From Sporocytophaga myxococcoides (GTDB lineage Bacteria; Bacteroidota; Bacteroidia; Cytophagales; Cytophagaceae), in assembly GCF_000775915.1 (NCBI RefSeq), contig NZ_BBLT01000014.1:1-64000 (forward strand): 64,000 bases of DNA, in the 5' to 3' direction. The translations under genes and the position numbers were made by a program. Positions 6,724-15,855 of the stretch are shown piece after piece. A model generated the notes under the pieces. It ran no database searches and had not been told where the DNA came from. It saw only the letters and a list, made by a program, of their open reading frames with translations. The first letter of the stretch is position 1, and the number at the start of each line of letters is the position of its first letter.

Positions 6724-7794
6724 TTATTTTATATATCTGAAATCATGACCGGTAGGTAGCTGAAGCAGGAATTCATACATTAGATTGATTACATTTTCAA
6801 CATCCTGTTTTGATACCATTTCTACAGTGGTATGCATATACTTCAATGGCAATGATATCAATGCAGAACAAACACCGCTGTTGGAATAAGCGAATGCATC
6901 CGTATCAGTACCGGTAGCTCTATAGGCAGAAGCACGCTGAAAAGGAATTCCTTTTTCTTCTGCAGTTTTGATGATCATGGAAAGAAGATTGTTCTGCACA
7001 GCAGGACCATAAGTAAGCACAGGCCCTTTACCACATGACAAATCTCCGCTTTGAATTTTATTATAGGCTGGAGACTGAGTATCATGACACACATCTGTGA
7101 CAATCGCTACATCAGGATTAATTCTGTGCGCGATCATCTCTGCACCACGCAAACCTATTTCTTCCTGAACCGCATTAACAACATAAAGAGAATAAGGAAG
7201 CTGATTGCCATTCTCCTTAATTCTTCTTGCAACTTCCGCAATCATGTAACCACCGATTCTGTTATCTAATGCTCTTCCAGCATAGAATTTATTATTCAGC
7301 TCAATGAAGTCATCTTCAAAAGTTGCCACACAACCAACGTGCACACCCAATGCCTCTACCTCTTCTTTAGACTCACAGCCCAGATCAAGGAAAAGACTTT
7401 TCATTGTCGGTGGTTTGTCATTTTCATTGTCCCTCACGTGAATGGCAGGCCATCCGAACACGCCCTTCACCACACCCTTAGAGGTATGAATATTAACCCT
7501 CTTCGATGGAGCAATGGCATGATCCGAGCCTCCGTTTTTTCTCAGATAGATGTATCCATCCTTTGTGATGTAATTTACAAACCAGGAGATCTCATCTGCA
7601 TGCGCCTCTATCACTACTTTATAAGGAGCCCCAGGATTTATAACTCCAACTACCGTTCCATAGGTATCTGTAAAATATTCATGGATAAACGGCTTGATGT
7701 AATCCAGCCAAAGCTGCTGCCCCGTCCATTCGAAACCTGTGGGAGAAGCATTGTTAAGGTACTTCTCTAAAAATGTCCTGCTCTCTTGATTCAT
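6724..7794 (-). CDS. M42-family metallo-aminopeptidase
   Basis: A 356-residue cytosolic peptidase of the M42 family (glutamyl aminopeptidase, deblocking aminopeptidase and related proteins), which removes N-terminal residues from peptides using two metal ions. The ligands are visible: EAHADE with His65 and Asp67, ALDNRIGG with the bridging Asp177, the catalytic pair VQEEIG at Glu211/Glu212, TDVCHD around Asp234, and a C-terminal YMHTT histidine. Length is normal. These enzymes usually form 12-subunit tetrahedra. Some relatives were once annotated as endoglucanases, which is not supported here. No promoter of the TAnnTTTG type was found in 7795-7961. Confidence 0.9.
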   Translation of the reverse strand: MNQESRTFLEKYLNNASPTGFEWTGQQLWLDYIKPFIHEYFTDTYGTVVGVINPGAPYKVVIEAHADEISWFVNYITKDGYIYLRKNGGSDHAIAPSKRVNIHTSKGVVKGVFGWPAIHVRDNENDKPPTMKSLFLDLGCESKEEVEALGVHVGCVATFEDDFIELNNKFYAGRALDNRIGGYMIAEVARRIKENGNQLPYSLYVVNAVQEEIGLRGAEMIAHRINPDVAIVTDVCHDTQSPAYNKIQSGDLSCGKGPVLTYGPAVQNNLLSMIIKTAEEKGIPFQRASAYRATGTDTDAFAYSNSGVCSALISLPLKYMHTTVEMVSKQDVENVINLMYEFLLQLPTGHDFRYIK

Positions 7795-7961
7795 AATTTT
7801 ATGTCTATAGTTACTCTTATGTCTTTTAAAGGTTTAACCGAAATTAATCGTTTTTAAAAATGAGTTTTGTTAATCAATTCTTTAGAGTTTACCTTAAGGT
7901 AACTGATTATATTGATTAACAGGATTTTTTCAACGGCCAATAATTTTTAAAGGTTTAACAT

Positions 7962-9512
7962 TTACAAAGGAATATTTCCGTGTTTTTTCTTTGGTCTTGC
8001 TACTGCCTTATTTTTAAGCATTTCAAAACCTGAAATCAGTTTTTTCCTGGTTTCCTCAGGCATGATCACTTCATCGATATACCCTCTGCTTGCAGCCAGA
8101 TAAGGGTTGGCAAACTTATCGGTGTATTCATCTATTTTCTCCTGCAGCTTGGCTTCAGGATTCTTAGCAGTTGCTATTTCTCTTTTAAATATAATTTCAG
8201 CCGCACCTTTAGCACCCATTACCGCTATCTCTGCAGTAGGCCATGCATAATTCAGATCAGCGCCGATGTGTTTAGAATTCATCACATCATAAGCTCCTCC
8301 GTATGCTTTTCTCGTAATGACTGTAATTCTTGGAACTGTTGCTTCCGAAAAGGCATACAGCAATTTTGCTCCATTGGTAATAATCGCATTCCACTCCTGC
8401 TGTGTTCCCGGTAGGAATCCCGGAACATCTTCCAGCACCAGCAGAGGTATGTTAAAGCAATCACAGAAGCGGACAAACCGAGCAGCTTTGGTACTTGAAT
8501 TAATATCCAGTACACCGGCCAGCACGGAAGGCTGATTTCCTACGATACCAATACTTCTGCCTGCCAGTCTTGCAAAACCTACCACAATGTTTTCCGCAAA
8601 ATTCTTATGCACCTCAAAGAAAGATTCTTCATCCACGATATGACCGATGACATCTCTCATATCGTAAGGCTGATTGGGATTATCAGGAATGATTGAATTT
8701 AACGAAGGGCGGAATTCATTACCCGGAGTGTATGCATAAGCAGGTGCATCTTCATCACAATTCTGAGGAATATAGCTCAGCAAGGTCTTGATGTAGTCTA
8801 AACATTCTATTTCATTGGCGCATGCAAAATGTGTCACCCCGCTCTTCACGCTATGTGCCGAAGCGCCTCCAAGCTCTTCGGCAGTAACATTCTCATGAGT
8901 TACGGTTTTCACTACGTTCGGACCAGTCACAAACATGTAGGAGGTATTCTCCACCATCATGATAAAATCTGTAATCGCAGGAGAATACACCGCTCCACCG
9001 GCACAAGGTCCCATAATTGCAGAGATCTGTGGTACCAGTCCGGAAGCCAGGGTGTTTTTATAAAAGATATCTGCATAACCTGCCAATGAAACCACCCCCT
9101 CCTGAATTCTCGCACCTCCAGAATCGTTCAGTCCGATCAAAGGGGCTCCGTTTTTCATGGCCAGGTCCATGACCTTACAAATCTTTTCTGCATGTGTTTC
9201 TGACAAAGAACCTCCGAAAACAGTAAAATCCTGACTGAACACATACACGAGCCTTCCATTTACCTTCCCAAACCCGGTAACCACACCATCGCCCAGGTAC
9301 TGCTCATTTTCCAGACCAAACTCACGGCTTCTGTGCGTCACAAACTTTCCGGTTTCTTCGAAACTTCCTTCATCCAGCAGCAATCCGATTCTTTCTCTGG
9401 CAGTCAGTTTTCCTTTGGCATGCTGAGCATCGTTGCGCTCTTTGCCCCCACCTTTTATAGCATCCTGATTTTTCTTCTCAAGAAGTTCAAATTTTTCTTT
9501 GGTCGTTTTCAT
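7962..9512 (-). CDS. pccB: Acyl-CoA (propionyl-CoA) carboxylase beta subunit
   Basis: A 516-residue carboxyltransferase subunit. It moves the carboxyl group from carboxybiotin to propionyl-CoA (or a related acyl-CoA), giving methylmalonyl-CoA. Both crotonase-fold halves are present: [14 protein letters not shown] near residue 32, [16 protein letters not shown] in the first half, and [10 protein letters not shown] in the second. The C-terminus KKKHGNIPL is characteristic of PccB-type subunits. The biotin carboxylase/biotin carrier subunit is not adjacent. The gene stands alone, with 166 bases to the M42 gene and 234 to the divergent ppx gene. Substrate preference (propionyl versus other acyl-CoA) is inferred from family resemblance. 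Confidence 0.9.
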   Translation of the reverse strand: MKTTKEKFELLEKKNQDAIKGGGKERNDAQHAKGKLTARERIGLLLDEGSFEETGKFVTHRSREFGLENEQYLGDGVVTGFGKVNGRLVYVFSQDFTVFGGSLSETHAEKICKVMDLAMKNGAPLIGLNDSGGARIQEGVVSLAGYADIFYKNTLASGLVPQISAIMGPCAGGAVYSPAITDFIMMVENTSYMFVTGPNVVKTVTHENVTAEELGGASAHSVKSGVTHFACANEIECLDYIKTLLSYIPQNCDEDAPAYAYTPGNEFRPSLNSIIPDNPNQPYDMRDVIGHIVDEESFFEVHKNFAENIVVGFARLAGRSIGIVGNQPSVLAGVLDINSSTKAARFVRFCDCFNIPLLVLEDVPGFLPGTQQEWNAIITNGAKLLYAFSEATVPRITVITRKAYGGAYDVMNSKHIGADLNYAWPTAEIAVMGAKGAAEIIFKREIATAKNPEAKLQEKIDEYTDKFANPYLAASRGYIDEVIMPEETRKKLISGFEMLKNKAVARPKKKHGNIPL

Positions 9513-9746
9513 TTAGCTCTAAAGATAAACTTAGAATTTAAAATAAATTCTGAATCCCTGAAAATATCAAATTTCTTCTTCCTTTGGGAGAAAGCAATCA
9601 AATTTCCACAAACACCCTGATATTCAAAAAGGTAAAATCATTACTTAAACATTTTTTAAAATCGGGGCTTAGTTATATCGGTAATTTTCATTTTCTATCC
9701 CCCAAAAACACGGGTAATTGCTTATCTTGTCAGGATATTTTTATAT

Positions 9747-10688
9747 ATGGCACCTAGAAAAATTGCGGTTATTGACCTGGGAACAAACACCTTCCATCTT
9801 CTGATTATCGAGACGGAATCGGATAATTATAAAGTTCTGTTTAAGAAAAAAACATCTGTAAAAATCGGACAGGGAGGAATAACTAAAGGCATGATCAGTC
9901 CGGAAGCCTGTGAAAGGGCGTTTGCTACGCTTTCCGAATTCAGGGATAAAATGGATGAGTTGGGGGTAAATGAAATATTTGCCACTGGCACCAGTGCAGT
10001 AAGAAATGCCAAAAACGGTGAAGACTTTATCAGAGAAATCAAAAACAGATTCAACATTTCTGTCCATGTCATCTCCGGTGAACGTGAAGCGGAGTTGATT
10101 TACCATGGAGTTAAAAATGCCCTTAATCTTGGCACGGAAAAAAGCCTGATCATGGATATCGGAGGTGGTAGCGTAGAATTTATTATTTGTAATTCGGATA
10201 AAATTTTCTGGAAAGAAAGCTTTGAAATCGGAGCTCAAAGAATGCTGGACCTTTTCACTCCTTCAGATCCCATTCAACATGACCAAATAAATCAGGTTGT
10301 AAATTATCTGGATGAAAAATTACCTGCCCTTACTGCTGCCGTCCGGAATTTTCAACCTGACCTGCTCGTAGGGTCTTCCGGAACCTTTGATACACTTGCT
10401 GACATAGATGCTCTCAGAAAAGGAATTTCATTAAACGATAAGCAAAAGGAATACAATTTACCTCTTGATAGCTTCAGACAAACCTTCCAGGAGGTTCTGA
10501 AGAAAAACAGAGCTGAACGTATGATCATCCCGGGTATGATCGAAATGCGGGTTGATATGATAGTAGTGACCTGTATTCTCATAAACTATATAGTTGAGAA
10601 ATATCAGCTTGAAAAAATCCGGGTTTCGGCTTATGCTCTGAAAGAAGGTGTGCTGGCCAAAGCGATCAAGTATGAATCCATAAGTTGA
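9747..10688 (+). CDS. Ppx/GppA-family exopolyphosphatase
   Basis: A 313-residue protein of the sugar kinase/actin fold. DLGTNTFHLL (about 11-20) is the first phosphate-binding loop, ATGTSAVRNA (about 80) follows, and MDIGGGSVEF (about 134) is the second loop, with GSSGTFD in the second half. The family hydrolyses inorganic polyphosphate or (p)ppGpp. The protein is as short as the Bacteroidota/Actinobacteria single-module forms and lacks the C-terminal HD-like domain of E. coli Ppx. The start ATG gives the usual M-x-x-R-K-I-A-V-I-D-L beginning. It is divergent from pccB and convergent with the first muiA-like gene. Whether it prefers polyphosphate or pppGpp cannot be told from sequence. Confidence 0.88.
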   Translation: MAPRKIAVIDLGTNTFHLLIIETESDNYKVLFKKKTSVKIGQGGITKGMISPEACERAFATLSEFRDKMDELGVNEIFATGTSAVRNAKNGEDFIREIKNRFNISVHVISGEREAELIYHGVKNALNLGTEKSLIMDIGGGSVEFIICNSDKIFWKESFEIGAQRMLDLFTPSDPIQHDQINQVVNYLDEKLPALTAAVRNFQPDLLVGSSGTFDTLADIDALRKGISLNDKQKEYNLPLDSFRQTFQEVLKKNRAERMIIPGMIEMRVDMIVVTCILINYIVEKYQLEKIRVSAYALKEGVLAKAIKYESIS

Positions 10689-10860
10689 TATAAAATCCGG
10701 ATTATGCTCAATTCAATGAAGAGCATAATAAAACACTGGTCGCATTAACAACATTAACTCACACGCAATCTCTTGAAACGACAAGAAGCAGCGTTTTTTT
10801 TATGCGGAAAGCTGTAAGTAATGTACGCTGACAAAAATGAGAGGATTAATTATTTAGTAC

Positions 10861-11060
10861 CCATATCAAAGCCAATAGCTAACCTTCAGCTGAAGGGTTA
10901 GGGCATTTTAGAGAATCCTTGCTGTATCATGTTGAGCTTGCGAAACATCTGAGCTTTCCAAAAGAATGTAGTTTAACTATCTTGCAAATTTCTGATTGAA
11001 GCGGCAATGCATTTTTGTAACTATCAGATCCTTCGCAGGGCTTAGGATCACAAAGTAGGA
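10861..11060 (+). repeat. Non-coding gap with dispersed-repeat-like palindromes
   Basis: The 477-base gap 10689-11165 has no credible gene. It contains a near-perfect palindrome at 10881-10899 (AACCTTCAGCTGAAGGGTT). A pair of loosely inverted segments follows (TTGAGCTTGCGAAACATCTGA near 10933 and CAGATCCTTCGCAGGGCTTA near 11025), the kind of short dispersed repeat common between Bacteroidota genes. A terminator closes the gap at 11103-11138. Copy number elsewhere in the genome is unknown to me. Confidence 0.4.
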
Positions 11061-11102
11061 GAATGATCTATCCACTACCAGATATTAGCTAATTCTAAAA
11101 AA

Positions 11103-11138
11103 AAGAGGTCAGAAAATTATCTGACCTCTTTTTTTATC
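11103..11138 (-). terminator. Bidirectional intrinsic terminator
   Basis: AGAGGTCAGA at 11104-11113 pairs with TCTGACCTCT at 11120-11129, flanked by A-tract and T-tract. It lies between ppx (plus) and the muiA-like gene (minus), which converge, and could serve both. Confidence 0.75.
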
Positions 11139-11165
11139 AAAACAGATACTTTTTATCAAAAGCTA

Positions 11166-12779
11166 CTACAACCCGCCTACCGTCTTGTTCTTCGGATACT
11201 TCACCGAATATTTAAACAACAGCTTCTTTGTCTCTCCGGCCCCCAGGTTTAATTTCCACTGAAGCTTACCATTGTCCTTGTTATAGGCAGCTCCTCCTGT
11301 ATCTATCGTCTCTACTTCTATCTGGCTGTTTTGAGAAACAGGGATCTGATCTTCCACAAGAATTTCAATGCCTTCTTTTTTTGTATTCCTCACTTCAATT
11401 TCAAAAGCATATTCTTCTTTTTTATTTGAGCCTATGAAATTTTTCTTCGTAAAGTCTTTTAGCTTATTTCTTTTAACAACAACTTTCTTATCTCTTCCAA
11501 GAGAAAGTGATAGCGTATCATTAGTATTGTTCACATCGATGAAAGACTCGCCAACAAAGGTTCCTTCAAAGAAGATGTTGGCATTGCCTGATAATAAATT
11601 CAGCTCATCCCAATCCGTTACATGACCTACCAAAAACGCATCCTGATCTATCTTGGGGACAGCAGTATACTGATAACTTGCTTTTACTTCATGACTTTTG
11701 ATATCCACCAGCTGAGGAGTATTTCCTGTTGGAATGGTATAAGGCAAGGCAATATCAAATTCTACAGATGTTTCATTTTCAACAACCGTAGTGAAAGCGC
11801 TTACAGACATTGCGGGAGCGGGAGTACCTGCAGCATCTTCATTTTCATATGACATTGTTTTGGCTTCTTTTTTATAGCTGTCTCCATCACTCCGAAATCT
11901 TGGAGATCTCACTACCGGCTTAGGTTCATAAAAATTAAGATACCAGGGATACAACTCCGGCTTGTTTCCGCCAAGAGTAGGATTGGAAGTAGAAAGTTTA
12001 ATCCTAACCTTATTCCAGTCCAGGCCAGTATTCTGATAGACCTGAGCTTTATAGTTCAGCTGCACTGGCCCTTTAGTATCTTTCACTCTGATATCATACA
12101 ATGGATACCATCCTGCATCTGCTGCGATATACTGCAGTTCTAGCTGAGCAGCACCTCCGGATTTAGATGAAATCGAAATCGTAACTTTGCTTGTATTCTT
12201 ATTTCTTTCATTAAAAAGAATATTGAATTGCCTTTGAAACCTGTCAGCTTTTTCCTGAATCACTCTCAGTTTCTCGTCATTATCAATTACCTCAATTTTA
12301 ATTTCTTCAAGCCTCTCTCTGAAAAAATCTGCCACATCCTCCAATTGATCAGCAGTAACAGTTTGCTCCCCTTTTATATTCTGATTGGCAAGGATCATTT
12401 GCTCTTCCTTGGCATACACATCATTCAGGCTTTTCAGTTTTCTTACCTCTTTCTGATAAAAGCGGATCGAATCTTCCAGAACGATCATTTCTTTGGTTTT
12501 CTTCTGAGGATCTACAAAGTTCAGTTCATGCTTCACTGCCATGATCACAAAATCACCTTTTCCCGAAACCTGAATGCTTTGTTTGTCAATACCGGCAGGT
12601 AGCCCGTCTATCATGAGCTCATTAGAACCGGGATCTAACTGAGTATTTATTGAGCTCGTCACCTGTGCTTTATTAAGGAATACTGTAACCTGTTTTATTT
12701 CGGCTTTCAGGTTTTTCTTATCCTCCGCAAAAGCCTGAAACTGTAAAAAAATGCAGGCAGCTATAAGAAGTTTTTTCAT
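11166..12779 (-). CDS. MuiA-like protein (DUF4140/DUF4139), copy 1
   Basis: A 537-residue exported protein. An N-terminal signal peptide (about 1-18, ending AFA) is followed by a DUF4140-type domain containing KAQVTSS and a coiled-coil stretch at about 100-190 (LEDSIRFYQKEVRKLKSL, ERLEEIKIEVIDNDEKL). A C-terminal DUF4139 domain holds LQYIAADAGWYPLYDIR and YKAQVYQNTGLDWNKVRIKL. The family is called mucoidy inhibitor MuiA-like; its biochemical role is not established. A second copy lies upstream on the same strand and the two are clearly paralogues throughout. The linker at about 275-315 differs most between copies. The last residues (KYPKNKTVGGL) are shared. Confidence 0.85.
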   Translation of the reverse strand: MKKLLIAACIFLQFQAFAEDKKNLKAEIKQVTVFLNKAQVTSSINTQLDPGSNELMIDGLPAGIDKQSIQVSGKGDFVIMAVKHELNFVDPQKKTKEMIVLEDSIRFYQKEVRKLKSLNDVYAKEEQMILANQNIKGEQTVTADQLEDVADFFRERLEEIKIEVIDNDEKLRVIQEKADRFQRQFNILFNERNKNTSKVTISISSKSGGAAQLELQYIAADAGWYPLYDIRVKDTKGPVQLNYKAQVYQNTGLDWNKVRIKLSTSNPTLGGNKPELYPWYLNFYEPKPVVRSPRFRSDGDSYKKEAKTMSYENEDAAGTPAPAMSVSAFTTVVENETSVEFDIALPYTIPTGNTPQLVDIKSHEVKASYQYTAVPKIDQDAFLVGHVTDWDELNLLSGNANIFFEGTFVGESFIDVNNTNDTLSLSLGRDKKVVVKRNKLKDFTKKNFIGSNKKEEYAFEIEVRNTKKEGIEILVEDQIPVSQNSQIEVETIDTGGAAYNKDNGKLQWKLNLGAGETKKLLFKYSVKYPKNKTVGGL

Positions 12780-12840
12780 ATTAATCTGTTATTACTATCT
12801 AATATTTTTTTTGAAAATCGGCAATAGAATTTAATTCTTA

Positions 12841-13425
12841 TGACCTCACCCTAAATCCCTCTCCTGAAGGCGAGGGACTTTGATGCACTTGTTAAAATTT
12901 ATTTCAATGTATAAGCTACATTTAGTATTTCTGTAAACTGTTTTCTTCTCCTTCAGACAGAACAAGGTCAACATAAAGAATCTTTCCTTTATTAAGTTCA
13001 TCTGAGGTCTTGGAAGTCCATGAGGCTGGAATAACCAATATCCTGTTAATCCTTAAATCCTGTAAATCCTGATTCAGACTTTCCCATAATCCTGAAGGGA
13101 TTGAATATTTATAGATAGCTGGGCATTGCCTTGATGCGCCCCCTACAGGGTCGTATTTTAATCCTCTACTCTTATCTATAAACATTTGACCTCTTCGAGG
13201 TCAGGACTTTCCTAAGGCTTTCATAACTTTACCTCACTGATAAAAATCTTGCCCCTCCCTCCAACTTGAAGAATCTTTACGTTGTTACGTTGATGGCTGT
13301 GTCACGAAGGAGCGAGACTTTGATGCCCTTGTTAAAATCTTTTTCAATATATAAACCACTTATTTTCTTTCTGTAAACTGTCCCCTTCACCTTCAGGAGA
13401 AGGATTAGGGATGAGGTCAAATATC
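12841..13425. repeat. Nested repeats between the two muiA-like genes
   Basis: The 653-base gap 12780-13432 has no convincing gene. Its ends are inverted copies of one another: 12841-12870 (TGACCTCACCCTAAATCCCT onward) and about 13391-13419 (ending GGATTAGGGATGAGGTCA). A degenerate direct repeat of about 90 bases covers 12868-12955 and 13308-13400. Inside are two hairpins with a shared ATTTATAGATA-like tail in opposite orientation: 13088-13117 (stem AATCC/GGGATT) and 13173-13202 (stem GACCTC/GAGGTC). The stretch near 13030-13075 repeats CAGGATT/AAATCCTG motifs. This looks like stacked non-coding mobile repeats. Confidence 0.6.
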
Positions 13426-13432
13426 TTCCCCT

Positions 13433-15076
13433 TTACAAACCGGAAACTATTTTATTTTTAGGATATTTCAATGAATATTTAAATAAAACTTTTTTTGCTT
13501 CTCCGGCCCCGATATTCATCTTCCAATGAAGCTTCCCGCTGACTTTATCAAAAGATGCTCCTCCTCCATCGATCAGCGCCACCTCGATCTGATTGTTTTG
13601 AGAAACAGGAATCTGGTCTTCAACTACAATATTGATGCTCTCTTTTTTGGTATTTCTAACTTCTATTTCAAAAGCGTGTTCTTCTTTTTTATTTAACCCG
13701 ATAAAATTCTTCTTAGTAAACTCTTTTAGCTTATTCCTCTTTACAACCACTTTACCATCTCTGCCCAATGAAAGCTCTAATGTATCACTAGTGTTTTGCG
13801 CATCTATAAATGATTCGCCTACAAAAGTACCCTCAAAGAATATGTTCGCATTTCCTGAAAGCAGATTAAGATTTTCCCAGTCCGTCACATGCGCAATGAG
13901 AAATGCATCCTGATCAAGCTTTGGAATAGAGATATTTTCATAAGCTGCTTTTACTTCATGGCTTTGAATGTCTACCAACTGGGGGTTATTTCCGGAAAGA
14001 ACTGTATAAGGAAGAGCGATGTCAAATTCTACTGATACTGTATTTTCTACGACTTCAGTAAAATCACTGACTACAAATGAACCTGTATTCAGAAGATTCT
14101 TTTTTATAAGTGAGCCATATATATAGGCTGAATCTGCTGCTATTCTCTCTTCAAGCGCCTCTTCCTCTTTGGCTACTTCAGGTTCTAAAAATTCGGCCAT
14201 ACTAACAACCGGAGGCTCAATATAGAAATCAAGATACCAGGGATTCAACTCGGGCTTGGTTAACCCCAATGTTGGGTTTGAAGTGGAAAGTTTGAGTTTC
14301 ACATTATTCCAATCCAGGCCGGTATTCTGATAAACATGAGCTTTATAATTCAGCTGCACAGGGCCTTTCACATCTTTAACTCTAATATCATACAAAGGAG
14401 TCCAGCCGGCATCATTTACAATATACAGAAGCTCTAGCTGAACATTCCCCGAAGATTTAGCAGAAACGGTAATGGTGATTTTGCTGGTATTCTTATTCTT
14501 TTCATTAAACAGATCATTTAATTGCTGCTGAAAGCGCGACACTTTATCATTAAGCTCTTTTAATTTATCCTCATTATCTATCAGAGTAAAACGAATCTCC
14601 TCCAGTCTTTCTCTATAAAAATCAGCCACATCCTCAATATCATCTGCCGTAAGCGTTTGTTTTTCACCCTTTATTACCATATTGGCCAGAATCATTTGTT
14701 CTTCTTTTAACAGTACATCATTAAGGCTTTTGGCCTTCTTTGCCTGCACCCTGTAAAAGCGAACCGAATCTTCCAGTGCAATCATTTCAGCACTTTTCTT
14801 CTGGGGATCAATATAATTTAAGTCATGTTTCACAGACATAATCACAAAATCTCCTTTACCGGAAAGCTGAATGCTGTGCTTATCAATCCCCGCAGGCAAT
14901 CCATCCACAACAAGCTCATTGTTTCCTTTTTCCAATCTTGCGTGAAGTAAATTAGTCACCTGTGCTTTGTTCAAAAAAACAGTCACTTGTTTGATCTCCG
15001 CTTTAAGATGCTTTGGATCTTCTGCGAAGACCTGAAACTGTACAAGTAGTAAAATAAAAATATAAATTCGTTTCAT
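13433..15076 (-). CDS. MuiA-like protein (DUF4140/DUF4139), copy 2
   Basis: A paralogue of the downstream MuiA-like gene with the same order: signal peptide (about 1-18, MKRIYIFILL... ending VFA), DUF4140-type N-terminal domain (IKQVTVFLNKAQVTN), coiled coil, and DUF4139 domain with LLYIVNDAGWTPLYDIR and YKAHVYQNTGLDWNNVKLKL. The ATG at 15074-15076 is chosen because it begins a proper signal peptide; an in-frame ATG 33 bases upstream would add eleven residues that spoil it. The variable linker holds an acidic stretch (EPEVAKEEEALEE). Tandem copies suggest duplication followed by divergence. The proteins may work as a pair in the envelope, which is inference. Confidence 0.85.
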   Translation of the reverse strand: MKRIYIFILLLVQFQVFAEDPKHLKAEIKQVTVFLNKAQVTNLLHARLEKGNNELVVDGLPAGIDKHSIQLSGKGDFVIMSVKHDLNYIDPQKKSAEMIALEDSVRFYRVQAKKAKSLNDVLLKEEQMILANMVIKGEKQTLTADDIEDVADFYRERLEEIRFTLIDNEDKLKELNDKVSRFQQQLNDLFNEKNKNTSKITITVSAKSSGNVQLELLYIVNDAGWTPLYDIRVKDVKGPVQLNYKAHVYQNTGLDWNNVKLKLSTSNPTLGLTKPELNPWYLDFYIEPPVVSMAEFLEPEVAKEEEALEERIAADSAYIYGSLIKKNLLNTGSFVVSDFTEVVENTVSVEFDIALPYTVLSGNNPQLVDIQSHEVKAAYENISIPKLDQDAFLIAHVTDWENLNLLSGNANIFFEGTFVGESFIDAQNTSDTLELSLGRDGKVVVKRNKLKEFTKKNFIGLNKKEEHAFEIEVRNTKKESINIVVEDQIPVSQNNQIEVALIDGGGASFDKVSGKLHWKMNIGAGEAKKVLFKYSLKYPKNKIVSGL

Positions 15077-15329
15077 AATTGTTATTGAGGCATTTAGTAT
15101 TTCAAACAAGATATTTTCAGCTAAAAGTTAAAAGTTAAATGTAAAGCCATTCAAAAGTTTTTTACAAAAAGCAATTGACGTAAGCCAAAGATACAAACCA
15201 TTCAACGCTTTTAAGCATCCTGTTAGTGCAGCTTTAAAATTTTAAGATTAGGTATTTAATTCTCCATGCACAAAAAGAAATCTTAAGAGCCATTATGCAA
15301 CATACTACTCACTAAAGATCTCCCCTAAA

Positions 15330-15686
15330 TTCCTCTCAGGCTTTAGCCTCCGCCCATATTGCTTAAGCTTCTGGCATTACTGCTTTAGCCCGGAGCCTCC
15401 AGGCTTAAGCCTGACTGTTCCGGGCTTAAGCCTGGAGCTTCCAGAAACCTCCTTATACTTCCGGGAACGCTCCTGGCTCCTCCAGGAGTACTTCTGAAGG
15501 AGTCAGGTGGCTGCTGCAAGTTCCAGACTTAAGCAAATATTCATGAAGCTTAAACCTAAAAATTCCAGGCTAAAGCCTCAGACCTCCAGGCTTAAGCCTG
15601 AGCGCGTCAGGCTTACTTCCGGAAGTTCCAGAAGTACTTTTGAAAGATCCAGGCGTACTCCCGGGACTTCCGAACCCAGGTTCGAG
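15330..15686. repeat. Tandem array of about seventeen 21-bp palindromic units
   Basis: In the 779-base gap 15077-15855, a GC-richer block repeats with a 21-base period. Units start at 15330, 15351, 15372, 15393, 15414 and so on to 15666. The best copies share TCCAGGCTTAAGCCTG, with the 12-base palindrome AGGCTTAAGCCT at its core (for example 15393-15413 and 15582-15602). Two intervals, near 15456 and 15519, are one base short. Twenty-one bases is two helical turns, so all cores face the same side of the DNA. The rest of the gap (15077-15329, 15687-15830) shows only AT-rich sequence with AAAGTTAAAAGTTAAA-like runs near 15124. Confidence 0.75.
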
Positions 15687-15830
15687 AAAGTTTGGGGCCT
15701 TAATCTCAAGTCCTTTTGCATAGCTGGAAAGGGCCAGAAAGGTCACCATCGACAAAAAACATTTATTTGAGATACACACTACATACCTTATCCTATAAAA
15801 TTTTTTATAGAATCTTTTCTATTAATTTGA

Positions 15831-15838
15831 TAGTTTTG
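15831..15838 (+). promoter_or_regulatory. Promoter -7 element of the LDH2-family gene
   Basis: TAGTTTTG matches the Bacteroidota sigma-A -7 consensus TAnnTTTG exactly and lies 17 bases before the ATG at 15856. No good TTTG is present 17-21 bases upstream. Confidence 0.5.
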
Positions 15839-15855
15839 CGGACAAATTCAGCATT

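Noticed and set aside
12922-13185. Minus-strand open frame of 87 codons between the muiA-like genes
   Set aside because: Its sequence is translated repeat DNA (NQDLQDL, YKYSIPSG) from hairpin and CAGGATT modules; no family.
15330-15686. CRISPR array
   Set aside because: The repeats are 21 bases with no spacers between them, and no cas genes are in the window.
15507-15770. Plus-strand open frame with SRLKP heptads
   Set aside because: It is a translation of the 21-bp tandem repeat. The period slips by one base twice upstream, so no long reading frame is kept; no start context or homology.
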